From Bacteroidales bacterium (lineage in GTDB: Bacteria > Bacteroidota > Bacteroidia > Bacteroidales > UBA932), in the NCBI GenBank assembly GCA_017428245.1, contig JAFRRF010000041.1, forward strand, positions 1-64,000: a stretch of 64,000 nt of DNA, in the 5' to 3' direction. Below the pieces are notes generated by a model. It saw only the letters and a program-made list of their open reading frames with translations. It searched no databases and was not told the DNA's origin. The stretch's first letter is position 1. Each line of letters starts with the position of its first letter. The position numbers were made by a program, and so were the translations under genes. Positions 17,638-25,786 of the stretch are shown here, piece after piece.

Positions 17638-18063
17638 ATGAAGAAGTACTTGAATCTGATAGTCTGCGCGGTGCTGCTGGTAGCTGGGCTGAGCAGTTGC
17701 ATGAAATTAGATATCAACAAACTGGAAGGGACCTGGACTGAGCAGTACGACCCTGCGGTCTTCGCGATGGATGGCTCGGTGACGTTTACTTTTGACGGGA
17801 ACGGCAACTATCATCTTCACACCTATGATGCGCTGTCCGGCGAATCAAACGACCGTCGCGGTTACTATATGTTGGACCTTGAAGAGAAGAATACCATCAC
17901 CTTCAACCCGATGATGTCGGACTTCACTAACGTCACATACAGGATTATCAAACTGACTTCCCGGGAGATGGAATGGCAGAAAGTAGGGACGGCCCCCAAT
18001 CCTGGCACTTGGGCGTCCGACTATCTGCATTTCGTTCGGGACAATTCGATAGGATGTTACTAG
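17638..18063 (+). CDS. Lipocalin-like lipoprotein
   Basis: This is a 141-residue lipoprotein. The signal MKKYLNLIVCAVLLVAGLSSC puts lipidation at residue 21, and the ATG at 17638 is chosen so that the signal begins the protein. The mature part starts KLEGTWTEQYDP and continues VTFTFDGNGNYHLH and ITFNPMMSDF, the GTW plus beta-strand pattern of small lipocalin-like domains common in Bacteroidota. These probably bind small hydrophobic ligands, but no ligand is known. It is preceded by the CPBP gene on the same strand. Confidence 0.65.
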   Translation: MKKYLNLIVCAVLLVAGLSSCMKLDINKLEGTWTEQYDPAVFAMDGSVTFTFDGNGNYHLHTYDALSGESNDRRGYYMLDLEEKNTITFNPMMSDFTNVTYRIIKLTSREMEWQKVGTAPNPGTWASDYLHFVRDNSIGCY

Positions 18064-18089
18064 GCTATAGTCGCTGATTCGGAACCAAA

Positions 18090-18166
18090 GCCCGCCTCAG
18101 CGGGCCGCGGCAAGGCCGCGAGGGGTCCGGGGATGTGCCCCGGAAGACACAAGTGCCGTCAGGCAC
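18090..18166. repeat. Four consecutive GC-rich stem-loops
   Basis: Four perfect stem-loops lie almost end to end: 18090-18105 (GCCCGC/GCGGGC), 18106-18120 (CGCGGC/GCCGCG), 18126-18144 (TCCGGGG/CCCCGGA) and 18153-18166 (GTGCC/GGCAC). A fifth, the tRNA terminator hairpin, follows. No coding frame is present. The set could be a transcriptional stop region for the plus-strand lipoprotein, a structured RNA, or a palindromic repeat cluster. Confidence 0.6.
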
Positions 18167-18177
18167 CTCCAAAATAA

Positions 18178-18203
18178 AAACGAGGCCGCTCGCGGTCTCG
18201 TTT
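18178..18203 (-). terminator. Rho-independent terminator of tRNA-Cys
   Basis: An 11-bp stem (18178-18188 with 18193-18203, one G-U pair) with a CTCG loop is followed on the minus strand by T-rich sequence. It begins 4 bp after the tRNA CCA end. A longer outer arm (18161-18178 with 18201-18218) includes an inverted copy of the tRNA 3' end. Confidence 0.7.
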
Positions 18204-18207
18204 ATTT

Positions 18208-18281
18208 TGGAGGTGCCTAGCAGAATTGAACTGCTCTAACTGGTTTTGCAGACCAGCGCCTAACCTCCCGGCCCAGGCACC
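18208..18281 (-). tRNA. tRNA-Cys (GCA)
   Basis: The 74 nt include an encoded CCA. The acceptor stem is GGTGCCT paired with AGGCACC, and the discriminator is U. The anticodon stem CTGGT/ACCAG encloses the loop CTGCAAA with anticodon GCA, and the T arm reads GCAGTTCAATTCTGC. A promoter with both -33 and -7 elements lies immediately upstream and a hairpin terminator downstream. Confidence 0.95.
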
Positions 18282-18291
18282 ATAGGGAATA

Positions 18292-18321
18292 CAAAGGTAG
18301 GGATTTTTTTTGATATGCCAA
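18292..18321 (-). promoter_or_regulatory. Promoter of tRNA-Cys (-33 TTG and -7 TACCTTTG)
   Basis: The minus strand has TACCTTTG (18292-18299) with TTG 19 bp further upstream (18319-18321), the standard Bacteroidota arrangement. The tRNA begins 10 bp after the -7 box. Confidence 0.7.
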
Positions 18322-18351
18322 CTTTTTTTTGCTGCCACCCTCGCCAGACGC

Positions 18352-19671
18352 TCAAATGCAGCCGGGAAGGCCGGGCGAAAAGGACGATTCGAAAGTCATG
18401 CGCCGGCCGTCGGCCGGATGGCGGAAACTGAGGTAGGAAGCGTGGAGCATCAGCCGGTCGGCTGGAGCGCCGCCGTAGAGGCGGTCGCCGACGATGGGGC
18501 GGCCAAGTCCGGCCGGATGGGCGCAGTGGACGCGGAGCTGGTGGGTGCGGCCGGTGTAGGGGATGAGTTTCAGGAAAGCGCTGCCGTCATCGCGGAGACG
18601 GAGCACTTCGTATTCCGTTACGGCAGGTTTTCCGCCTTCTGGATCGACCATCTGCCGGGGCCGGTCGTACCAGTCGGGGGCCAGCGGAAGTGAAATCTTT
18701 CCTCGTTCGCCGACCGCGAGGCTTCCGGCCCCTGGGATGTCGGCACCGGATATCCAGGCAAGGTAGGCCTTTGTTACCTCCCGTTTCTCGAATTGCTGCT
18801 GAATGGAGGCCTGTGCTTCCGCCGTTTTTGCGAAGACCATCAGTCCGGAGGTGTCCATATCTAGCCTGTGGCAGGCAAGCACCTGCAGTCCGCGGCAGTA
18901 TCCCGTCAGCCAGTCCTGCAACGAGCGCCTCGGTGGAACGCCGGGAACCGGACGCCCCGGAACGGCCAGCATTCCGGCCGGCTTCTCGGCCACAATCAGC
19001 GTGTCGTCCTCATAGCGGACGACCGGGTCGGCCAGTTGCCAGTGCGCATCGCTTTCAAGCGGATTCGGCTCTACGTCGAGGCCCTGCAGCATATAACCGA
19101 GCAGCGGGCCGCATTTGCCGGTGCAGGCCGGATAGAAGGCGCCGGCGCGCCGCACTTCGCGGGCGGGAGATGCGCCGTACCAGAATTCTCCGATGGAAAG
19201 TGGCTTAAATCCGTGCAGCAGGGCGTATTGAAGCAGTTTTGGAGCGGCGCAGTCGCCGGTTCCGCCGGGCGGAACGAGGCCCCGGTCAGCGAAAATCTGC
19301 CGGATGGAGCGGCTTTCGCCGCGTCCGTTTCGTACGATGTATTGCTCGAAGAGCCAGTCCTGCAGGCGGCGCGACTCTTCCGGCGATGCACTCCGGATGT
19401 CTTCGGGTTTCCAGGCGAAGATCGGCGGCACAAAACCTTCGACGAAGGCGCTTCCTTCGGCTAGTCCGGAGAACGCATATAAGAACCGGGATGCCCGGTC
19501 GCAGCCGGGAATGACGCTGGTGTCGGCAACCTCGACTTCGAGGATGCCGAGCATTTTGCCTTCGGCAAATAACTCCCGCAGGGAGGGGGTGGCATCGATG
19601 TGCGCGATCAGGGAGCGGGCGGCTTCCACGATCGACGGAGAAGGGGAGTAGCAGAAGGGGTTATTCAACAT
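18352..19671 (-). CDS. RluA-family pseudouridine synthase with N-terminal extension
   Basis: The 439-residue protein isomerises uridine to pseudouridine in rRNA or tRNA. The catalytic motif is HRLDMDTSG with the nucleophilic aspartate at D271, followed by TKAYLAWI, YTGRTHQLRVHCAHPAG and LMLHASYLSFRHP, all in family order. The catalytic domain fills about residues 205-439. The first 200 residues are an extra region, with a CSPS-like start and KCGPLLGYMLQG, present in some Bacteroidota RluA-like proteins. The gene overlaps the RlmI-like gene by 11 bp. The exact target base cannot be assigned. Confidence 0.9.
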   Translation of the reverse strand: MLNNPFCYSPSPSIVEAARSLIAHIDATPSLRELFAEGKMLGILEVEVADTSVIPGCDRASRFLYAFSGLAEGSAFVEGFVPPIFAWKPEDIRSASPEESRRLQDWLFEQYIVRNGRGESRSIRQIFADRGLVPPGGTGDCAAPKLLQYALLHGFKPLSIGEFWYGASPAREVRRAGAFYPACTGKCGPLLGYMLQGLDVEPNPLESDAHWQLADPVVRYEDDTLIVAEKPAGMLAVPGRPVPGVPPRRSLQDWLTGYCRGLQVLACHRLDMDTSGLMVFAKTAEAQASIQQQFEKREVTKAYLAWISGADIPGAGSLAVGERGKISLPLAPDWYDRPRQMVDPEGGKPAVTEYEVLRLRDDGSAFLKLIPYTGRTHQLRVHCAHPAGLGRPIVGDRLYGGAPADRLMLHASYLSFRHPADGRRMTFESSFSPGLPGCI

Positions 19672-20872
19672 AGAGGACCAGTCCCTTGAGGTAGGCCCCT
19701 TCCGGGTGGTAGATGTTCACGGCATGGTCGGCCGGCTGTCCCAGCCGGTCGATGATCCGCACCCGGCGGCCCGTCTGGGCGGCGGCGCTGAAGACGGCCA
19801 GGGCGAAGGCTTCCCGGTCCACGACCTGCGAGCAACTGAAAGTGAAGACCAGCCCGCCCGGCGCGACGGCGTCGATGGCGGCGGCATTGAGCCGCTGATA
19901 GGCCCGCAGGGCGTTGGCCAGTGCGCCGCGATGCTTTGCGAAGGCCGGCGGATCGACGATCATCAGGTCGTAGGCATCTTTGGGCGCAGCCTTTACGAAA
20001 TCGATGGCGTCGCAGCAGAGGGCGCGGTGCGGGGAGGATGGTCCGAAATTCAGTGTGACGTTCTGTTCCACAAGTTCGATGGCGCGCGCGGAACTGTCGA
20101 CGGAATCGACCGATACGGCGCCTCCGGCCAGCGCATAGACACTGAAACCGCCGGTGTAGCAGAAAAGATTCAGAACGCGCCTTCCGGCGGCGTAGCGTTC
20201 CACGAGCGACCGGTTCTCCCGCTGGTCGAGGAAGAAACCGGTCTTCTGCCCGGTCTCCCAGTCTACCAGGAAGCGGTGTCCGTTTTCAAGCACGGTGTTC
20301 GGGCAGAGGGAAGCGGCCCCCCCGGCCTGGTACAGGTAGCCGTCGCCCAGGTCAAGATTCGCCTTGAAGGGTGCCGTGCCGGAACTTTTGTCGTAAACGG
20401 CGCGCAGCGAGCGGCCGTAGACGGCTTGCAGAGCCTTGGAAATCTGCTCTTTTGCGCGGAACATCCCTGCGGAATGCGCCTGCATCACACAGACGCCGTC
20501 GTACCAGTCGACAATCAGTCCCGGGAGTCCGTCCCCTTCGCCGTGGACGAGCCGGTAACAGTTCGTCGCGGCCGCATCGGCCAACCCGAACGCCCGCCGG
20601 GCGTCGAGACAACCCTGCAGACGTTCCGTCCAGAAAGCGGTGTCCGGCCCGCCGGCCGGCATATCGTCGGTGAAACTGAGCATACGGACGGCGATCGACC
20701 CGATCTGGAAGTGCCCCCAACCCAGGATTTCTTTTGCCGAGGAATAAACGGCCACGGCATCGCCTTCGGCCGGATCCGGTCCTTCAATGTCACCGACCGC
20801 CCCCGAGAAAACCCAGGGGTGGAATCGCCGCAGCGATTCCTCACGGCCTTTTTTCAGATAAAGCTTTGTCAT
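19661..20872 (-). CDS. Class I rRNA large-subunit methyltransferase, RlmI/RlmK-like
   Basis: This protein is about 403 residues. The start at 20872 begins MTKLYLKKGREESLRRFHPWVFSG, an N-terminal PUA domain typical of RlmI. The middle has the EEHM-like YRLVHGEGDGLPGLIVDWYDG. The C-terminal half is a Rossmann methyltransferase with KTGFFLDQRENR, VLNLFCYTGGFSVYA (SAM-binding) and DPPAFAKHR, followed by FTFSCSQVVD. It probably makes 5-methylcytosine in 23S rRNA. It overlaps the exonuclease gene by 4 bp (ATGA) and the RluA gene by 11 bp, so the RNA-modification genes are coupled. Confidence 0.9.
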   Translation of the reverse strand: MTKLYLKKGREESLRRFHPWVFSGAVGDIEGPDPAEGDAVAVYSSAKEILGWGHFQIGSIAVRMLSFTDDMPAGGPDTAFWTERLQGCLDARRAFGLADAAATNCYRLVHGEGDGLPGLIVDWYDGVCVMQAHSAGMFRAKEQISKALQAVYGRSLRAVYDKSSGTAPFKANLDLGDGYLYQAGGAASLCPNTVLENGHRFLVDWETGQKTGFFLDQRENRSLVERYAAGRRVLNLFCYTGGFSVYALAGGAVSVDSVDSSARAIELVEQNVTLNFGPSSPHRALCCDAIDFVKAAPKDAYDLMIVDPPAFAKHRGALANALRAYQRLNAAAIDAVAPGGLVFTFSCSQVVDREAFALAVFSAAAQTGRRVRIIDRLGQPADHAVNIYHPEGAYLKGLVLYVE

Positions 20873-21480
20873 CGTCCTGCTTTTCTGGGAAGGGCTTCCT
20901 GCGGCGAGGCAAGCAGCGCCTTGTACATCCGGACACAGATCCAGGCGTCGGTCGCAGCGTAAAGCAACTGTGCCTCGGAGAGGGGATCGGCCTCCCAGTT
21001 GGAGCACTGCTGTGCTTTGGAGACCTTGCATCCCAGGATGATGGCGGCCATCTTGCGGACGCTCTTTTCCTGGATGCCGTATTTCCCGCCGAAGGACTGC
21101 AAATCCATGAAGCGGTGGGGTTCGAAATCGCAGTAGTGCTGAAGTCCGTGGATATCTTCTCCGACGGCGGCACCGATCTTCGTAATGAAGGGTGAAGCCA
21201 GGATGTCGGCGATTTCCTGAGGAAGGCCGAGACTGTGGAGGCGGAAGAGGAAGGCCTCCGTCTCGCTGGAGAGCTGCAGCAGGGCGGTATGGTGACGGGG
21301 CTGGTGGGCCTGGAACACGGGTTTGGTCTCCGTATCGAAGCCGACCAGGCGCTGGGTGCGCAGATGTTCGATGGCGAAATCGAGTTCCGGTCCGGGACCG
21401 GAGACGACGGTGATCCGACCGGGGAATGCGGCCAGCTCAAGCGGTTCTATTTCTTCGGGCGTGATGGTTTCTTTGTACAT
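20869..21480 (-). CDS. 3'-5' exonuclease domain protein (RNase D/WRN-like)
   Basis: This is a 203-residue DEDDy exonuclease. The motifs are VGFDTETKP (ExoI, D and E), a central GEDIHGLQHYC with the ExoII aspartate, and YAATDAWICVRMYKAL (ExoIII, Tyr and Asp). There is no HRDC domain, so it is shorter than RNase D and closer to small stand-alone 3'-5' exonucleases of Bacteroidota. The ATG at 21480 is used; a TTG one codon earlier is less likely. It sits 6 bp after the racemase-like gene and overlaps the methyltransferase gene. It acts on DNA or RNA ends in the cytoplasm. Confidence 0.88.
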   Translation of the reverse strand: MYKETITPEEIEPLELAAFPGRITVVSGPGPELDFAIEHLRTQRLVGFDTETKPVFQAHQPRHHTALLQLSSETEAFLFRLHSLGLPQEIADILASPFITKIGAAVGEDIHGLQHYCDFEPHRFMDLQSFGGKYGIQEKSVRKMAAIILGCKVSKAQQCSNWEADPLSEAQLLYAATDAWICVRMYKALLASPQEALPRKAGR

Positions 21481-21486
21481 CAAGGC

Positions 21487-22989
21487 TTATTTGAGCGAGG
21501 GCGCGATCAGTTCGTACGAATAGGGGAGCCGCTCCTCGATACGCTGCAGATTGTTCTTGTCCAGATTCTTGAGCGAGAAAGGGACCTGTTTGGTGCTCTG
21601 GTCTTCGGTTCCGGGCTTGCGGCCGTATTTGAAATCGTGGGTGAGCATGCCTTCCTGCGTCAGGCAGGTGTCCTCAAGCAGGTTGCTCGGGACGGAAATA
21701 TAGGCATCGACCCTGGTGGGCGTGATGCGGTAGGCCAGATTGCCGTCCTGCCGGAGGGTGTTGTAACATTCGATGGCGACATAGACGGCCGGATCGATGA
21801 AGGTGATTTCGTCGGCGATCAGGTCGCGGTAAGGGTAGCGTCCGTCTTCCCGGTAATCCCTGAGTTCGGCGAGCGTCTCGTTGAGGGTCTCAAGGTAGAA
21901 GGGGTAGTGGGTGCAGCCCAGGATGATGGCCCGCAGCGGCGTGCCTTTTCCGCTTTGGCGGTGGCGCTCCAGGAGGGAGACCATATTGTAGCGGGCGTAA
22001 TTGTCGGCGCTGTTGAGCTGAAGCGACGCATAACCGCCGCCCGGATTGCGCCGGGCCAGCATCTTGTTGTCGGAGAAGTCGAAGTTGTAGGCCTTAATCA
22101 GTTCCTGCCGGATGCTTCCGTCGGCTTCGCCGAGCGCGGGGCCGCGGTAGTTGCTGCTGGGTACGAACAGGAGCGGGTTGACGTAGTCGGGATCGGAGTC
22201 CACGGCTTCGGCGAAACCGTAGCCGCTCTGGTTGACGATGTCGATGGGCGTGGTGATGCCCCGCTCTGCGATTTGAGCACGGAGCGTGCGCTCATAGGCT
22301 CCGGTGGCGATGGTGCCCGGCGTGGCCAGCACGCCGATGGCGAAGGGAGCGTCGCCTTCTTTGATGTCCAGCTCGTCGAGCGTTGCGCTCACGCCGGCGT
22401 CGATCACACCGATGACCTTGACGCCGGTGCCGGACTGTTCCAGCATGGAGCGGATCAGGTCGAGCCCGAACGCGGTGGCAGTGTTACAGGCCACTACGAT
22501 GATCTTGGCCCGCGGCTTCCGGCCGGCAGGCCGCTCCTCGATGGCGTTGGTGAAATAGTCGTCGTCCATCAGGAAGAGGGCGTCCTTGAGCACAAGTTCC
22601 TTCAGATAGTCGCTGTTGCCTTCCGCCTCGTAATTGCCGTAGGGCATGTTGGCCTGGTCGGCCAGGTAGATGAAATGCTCTCCGGCGAAGTCAAGGATGC
22701 TGTCACGTCCCGCAGATCCGGTGATATTGTCGAAAGAATCGAGACTGAGCAGTTTCTCCAGCACGGTCAGACCGCCGGTACCGGAATCGAAAATGCCGAT
22801 GGGGAGGTTCCGCATTTCGGCGGGATATTCATTGAATTCGACGTAGAAATTGGATGCGGTGTCGTACAGTGCCTTGTTGACAACAACGGGGTTGTCGGCG
22901 GGCAGTTCTTTCTTGTGGCAGCCAGCAGCCGCAATCCCCAGTATCAGGAGAATGAGCGGCAGCGTGACGGAAAGGGTCGGGCGGTGCAT
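21487..22989 (-). CDS. Glutamate-racemase-like lipoprotein
   Basis: This is a 500-residue protein with the Asp/Glu racemase fold signature: IGIFDSGTGGLTV (catalytic Asp region), VVACNTATA (first Cys) and IILGCTHYPF (second Cys). It differs from cytoplasmic MurI (about 265 residues) in two ways. It begins with a lipoprotein signal (MHRPTLSVTLPLILLILGIAAAGC, C24), and it is nearly twice as long, with insertions at about residues 85-150 and 290-340 and a C-terminal extension. The start at 22989 is chosen to begin the signal. It is divergent from the PBP4-type peptidase, which supports a cell-wall connection. Racemase activity outside the cytoplasm would be unusual and is not proven. Confidence 0.75.
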   Translation of the reverse strand: MHRPTLSVTLPLILLILGIAAAGCHKKELPADNPVVVNKALYDTASNFYVEFNEYPAEMRNLPIGIFDSGTGGLTVLEKLLSLDSFDNITGSAGRDSILDFAGEHFIYLADQANMPYGNYEAEGNSDYLKELVLKDALFLMDDDYFTNAIEERPAGRKPRAKIIVVACNTATAFGLDLIRSMLEQSGTGVKVIGVIDAGVSATLDELDIKEGDAPFAIGVLATPGTIATGAYERTLRAQIAERGITTPIDIVNQSGYGFAEAVDSDPDYVNPLLFVPSSNYRGPALGEADGSIRQELIKAYNFDFSDNKMLARRNPGGGYASLQLNSADNYARYNMVSLLERHRQSGKGTPLRAIILGCTHYPFYLETLNETLAELRDYREDGRYPYRDLIADEITFIDPAVYVAIECYNTLRQDGNLAYRITPTRVDAYISVPSNLLEDTCLTQEGMLTHDFKYGRKPGTEDQSTKQVPFSLKNLDKNNLQRIEERLPYSYELIAPSLK

Positions 22990-23010
22990 TTTTTTGTTTC
23001 TTTTAGACGG

Positions 23011-23027
23011 CAAAAATACTAAATTTG
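23011..23027. promoter_or_regulatory. Back-to-back -7 elements between the racemase-like and PBP4 genes
   Basis: On the minus strand 23011-23018 reads TATTTTTG. On the plus strand 23020-23027 reads TAAATTTG. Both match TAnnTTTG and they are only 1 bp apart, so the two divergent promoters would compete for polymerase. A TTTG at 22993-22996 could be the plus-strand -33 element (23-bp spacing). Confidence 0.5.
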
Positions 23028-23048
23028 TAAGACATATTGAAATCGGAT

Positions 23049-24542
23049 ATGAAAAAGCATTTCTTGATTGCGTTGATGCTCATCCCGTTGATGAGTTTCG
23101 GCCAAAACCGGGTCCAGACCTACATCGACGAACAGATGAAGACGGACTCCCTTCTTATCAATGCCGTAGTGGGAATCGTGGCCGTGGACGGCCAGGACCG
23201 CGTGATCGCCTCCTGGAATCCCGATATGCCGTTGCTGACGGCCTCCACGATGAAGACCATCACCACCGGCCTCGGATACGAGGTGCTCGGCCCCGGCTAC
23301 CGTTTTGCCACGCGTGTCGCTTATGACGGACGCATCGAAAACGGTGTGTTGAACGGAAATCTCTATATCGTGGGCGGCGCCGACCCGACGCTGGGTTCGC
23401 GCGATACGATCGCTTTCCCGATCGATTCCATCTTCGGCGTCTGGGCCGATGCCGTGCGCAAGGCGGGCATCCGGCGCATCAACGGGCGTATCGTGGGCGA
23501 CGACCGCATCTATGAAGAGGAATCCATCCCTTCCGGCTGGTCGTACGGGAACATCGGCTACGATTACGGCAGCGGTACGTCCGGCCTGTCGTTCTGCGAG
23601 AACCTGACCTATTTCGAGATTGAGGCGGGCAAGGAAGTGGGCGATCCCGTCCGCATCACGCCGGTCGGCCCGTATTCCCCCGATATGGTCTATATCAATG
23701 AGGTAACTACGGGCGAGAAAGGCGATGGCGACAATACGGAGTATTACGCCTCGAGCCTCACGCCGGTCGGCAAGTTCGTGGGGACCTACGGTGTCGACGC
23801 CCAACCGCGCGAACTGGTGCAGTCCAACAAGTACGGTCCGGCGACCTGTGCGGCTGAATTCGCCGCTTTCCTGCGGGAGCGCGGGATCGGGTGCAAGGGC
23901 ATCTCCGACGTGCGGCAGATGGCATACGACTATTCCGTCCCTCCGCAGGAATCCCTTACCTGCATCGCGGAAACCTATTCGCCGGAGCTGCGCAAGATCG
24001 TCAAGGTTACCAATACCATCAGCAACAACTTCTTCGCCGAGACCATCTACAAGATGGTGGGCAAGGCCCTTGTCGAGCGGGAGACCGGTAAGCCCTGCAC
24101 GGGCATCTCCTACAGCCGGGCGAACCGGGCTATCAAGGCCTATTTCAAAGAGCGCGGCGTTTCGACCTACGGCTATACGCAGGACGACGGCAGCGGCCTC
24201 TCCCGCCAGAACTACGTGTCTCCCCGTTTCTTTACCCGCTTCTATGCGATGATGGCCGCCAGCCCCAACTTCCGGGAGTATATGGAAACCTTCCCGGGCC
24301 CCGGCCGGCCGGGCACGCTGCAGGGTGTCCTGCGAAAGGCCGATCCGGCTCTCAAGCAGACCATCTACGCCAAGAGCGGTTCACTGTCCAGCGTGCGCTG
24401 CTACGCGGGTTACGTGGATTCGAAGCGCGGCCTGATCCGGTTCGCGATCCTGGTCAACAACTATGACTGCCCGACCAGCAAGGTGCAGCCCAAGATTGAA
24501 GGATTTTTGGAACAACTCGCCAAATATGGCGCTAAACAATAA
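23049..24542 (+). CDS. dacB: D-alanyl-D-alanine carboxypeptidase/endopeptidase (PBP4 type)
   Basis: This is a 497-residue periplasmic enzyme of the S13 family, which trims or cleaves D-Ala-containing peptidoglycan stems and crosslinks. A signal peptide (MKKHFLIALMLIPLMSFGQ) is followed by STMK at residues 66-69 (SxxK), ISNNFF (SxN) and AKSGSL (KTG-type). The large insert between SxxK and SxN is typical of PBP4. The ATG at 23049 is preferred over a TTG 12 bp upstream. It is divergent from the racemase-like lipoprotein and followed by an aminotransferase 21 bp later. Confidence 0.93.
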   Translation: MKKHFLIALMLIPLMSFGQNRVQTYIDEQMKTDSLLINAVVGIVAVDGQDRVIASWNPDMPLLTASTMKTITTGLGYEVLGPGYRFATRVAYDGRIENGVLNGNLYIVGGADPTLGSRDTIAFPIDSIFGVWADAVRKAGIRRINGRIVGDDRIYEEESIPSGWSYGNIGYDYGSGTSGLSFCENLTYFEIEAGKEVGDPVRITPVGPYSPDMVYINEVTTGEKGDGDNTEYYASSLTPVGKFVGTYGVDAQPRELVQSNKYGPATCAAEFAAFLRERGIGCKGISDVRQMAYDYSVPPQESLTCIAETYSPELRKIVKVTNTISNNFFAETIYKMVGKALVERETGKPCTGISYSRANRAIKAYFKERGVSTYGYTQDDGSGLSRQNYVSPRFFTRFYAMMAASPNFREYMETFPGPGRPGTLQGVLRKADPALKQTIYAKSGSLSSVRCYAGYVDSKRGLIRFAILVNNYDCPTSKVQPKIEGFLEQLAKYGAKQ

Positions 24543-24563
24543 CAAACCTAATCATTTACCATA

Positions 24564-25760
24564 ATGCTTACACTATCCAAAAAGGCGCAGGCCATGCCCG
24601 CCTCTCCCATCCGCAAACTCGTTCCCTTTGCGGATGCCGCCAAGAAACGCGGAATAAAAGTCTATCACCTCAATATCGGTCAACCGGACATCGAATCGCC
24701 GAAAGAGGCACTCGACGCAGTGAAGAACAACCAGCTGAAAGTGGTCGCCTATGCCAAGAGCGGCGGCAACGATTCGCTCCGTGAAGGCCTTGCCCGTTAT
24801 TACAAGGGAATCGGCATCGACGTGGAGGCTGCGGACATCAATATCACCAACGGCGGCAGCGAGGCCCTGCAGATCGCCCTTTCGGTGACCTGCGATCCCG
24901 ACGACGAGGTGATCGTCTTCGAGCCTTTCTATACCAATTACAACTCCTTCGCGCTCCAGAACGACGTGAAGCTCGTGCCCATCACCACGCATATCGAGGA
25001 CGGTTTCGCCCTTCCTCCGATGAGCGAGGTGGAGAAACGCATCACTCCGAAGACCAAGGGTGTGGTGATCTGCAACCCCGGCAACCCGACGGGCTGTCTC
25101 TATTCAAAGGAATCGCTCCTGGAACTCGGTGAGATCGCGAAAAAATACGGTCTCTTCATTTTCGCCGACGAGGTGTACCGCGAATTCTGCTATACCGACG
25201 CGCCGCACTTCTCGTGTATGCACATTCCCGGACTGGAGCAGAACGTCATCCTGCTGGACTCCGTGTCGAAGCGCTACAGTCTCTGCGGCGCCCGCATCGG
25301 CTATCTCGTGTCCCGCAACAAGGAAGTGATGGCCGCCGTAATGCGTTACGCCCAGGCCCGTCTCTGCTCGCCTTCCTACGGCCAGATTGCCGCGGAAGGA
25401 GCACTGGATGCGCCGGCCGCCTATTTCAAGGCTGTGCGTGACGAGTACATCCATCGCCGCGACGTGCTGATTGACGGCCTGCAGAAAATGAAGGGCGTGG
25501 TGGCTCCCCGCCCGATGGGCGCTTTTTACGCCGCCGCCCAGCTGCCGGTCGACGATTCCGAGAAGTTCGCCAAGTGGCTGCTCGAGGAGTTCAGCTATAA
25601 CGGCGAGACCGTGATGGTGGCCCCGATGGCCGGCTTCTATGCCACGCCGGGACTGGGCCGCAACCAGATCCGCCTGGCCTATGTGCTCAAGGAAGAAGAC
25701 CTGCGTCACGCGCTGGTCTGCCTGGAGAAGGCCCTCGAAACCTATCCCGGCCGGGTGTGA
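24564..25760 (+). CDS. Pyridoxal-phosphate aminotransferase, class I/II (aspartate aminotransferase-like)
   Basis: This 398-residue fold-type I aminotransferase probably transfers amino groups between aspartate or another amino acid and 2-oxoglutarate. Visible family marks are LNIGQPDIESP, NGGSEALQIAL, CNPGNPTGCLYS, FADEVYREFCY and the PLP lysine in SVSKRYSLCGARIGY, with RLAYV near the C-terminus (substrate arginine). It has no signal and is cytoplasmic. It follows dacB closely and precedes the SusC gene by 26 bp, but is probably not functionally part of that locus. Substrate preference cannot be fixed. Confidence 0.9.
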   Translation: MLTLSKKAQAMPASPIRKLVPFADAAKKRGIKVYHLNIGQPDIESPKEALDAVKNNQLKVVAYAKSGGNDSLREGLARYYKGIGIDVEAADINITNGGSEALQIALSVTCDPDDEVIVFEPFYTNYNSFALQNDVKLVPITTHIEDGFALPPMSEVEKRITPKTKGVVICNPGNPTGCLYSKESLLELGEIAKKYGLFIFADEVYREFCYTDAPHFSCMHIPGLEQNVILLDSVSKRYSLCGARIGYLVSRNKEVMAAVMRYAQARLCSPSYGQIAAEGALDAPAAYFKAVRDEYIHRRDVLIDGLQKMKGVVAPRPMGAFYAAAQLPVDDSEKFAKWLLEEFSYNGETVMVAPMAGFYATPGLGRNQIRLAYVLKEEDLRHALVCLEKALETYPGRV

Positions 25761-25786
25761 ATCGAATCAAACCAATCTTACGATAT

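Noticed and set aside
18161-18218. The duplicated tRNA-Cys end as an integration (att) site pair
   Set aside because: Att sites made by integration are direct repeats flanking an element; these copies are inverted and only 22 bp apart, with no integrase nearby.
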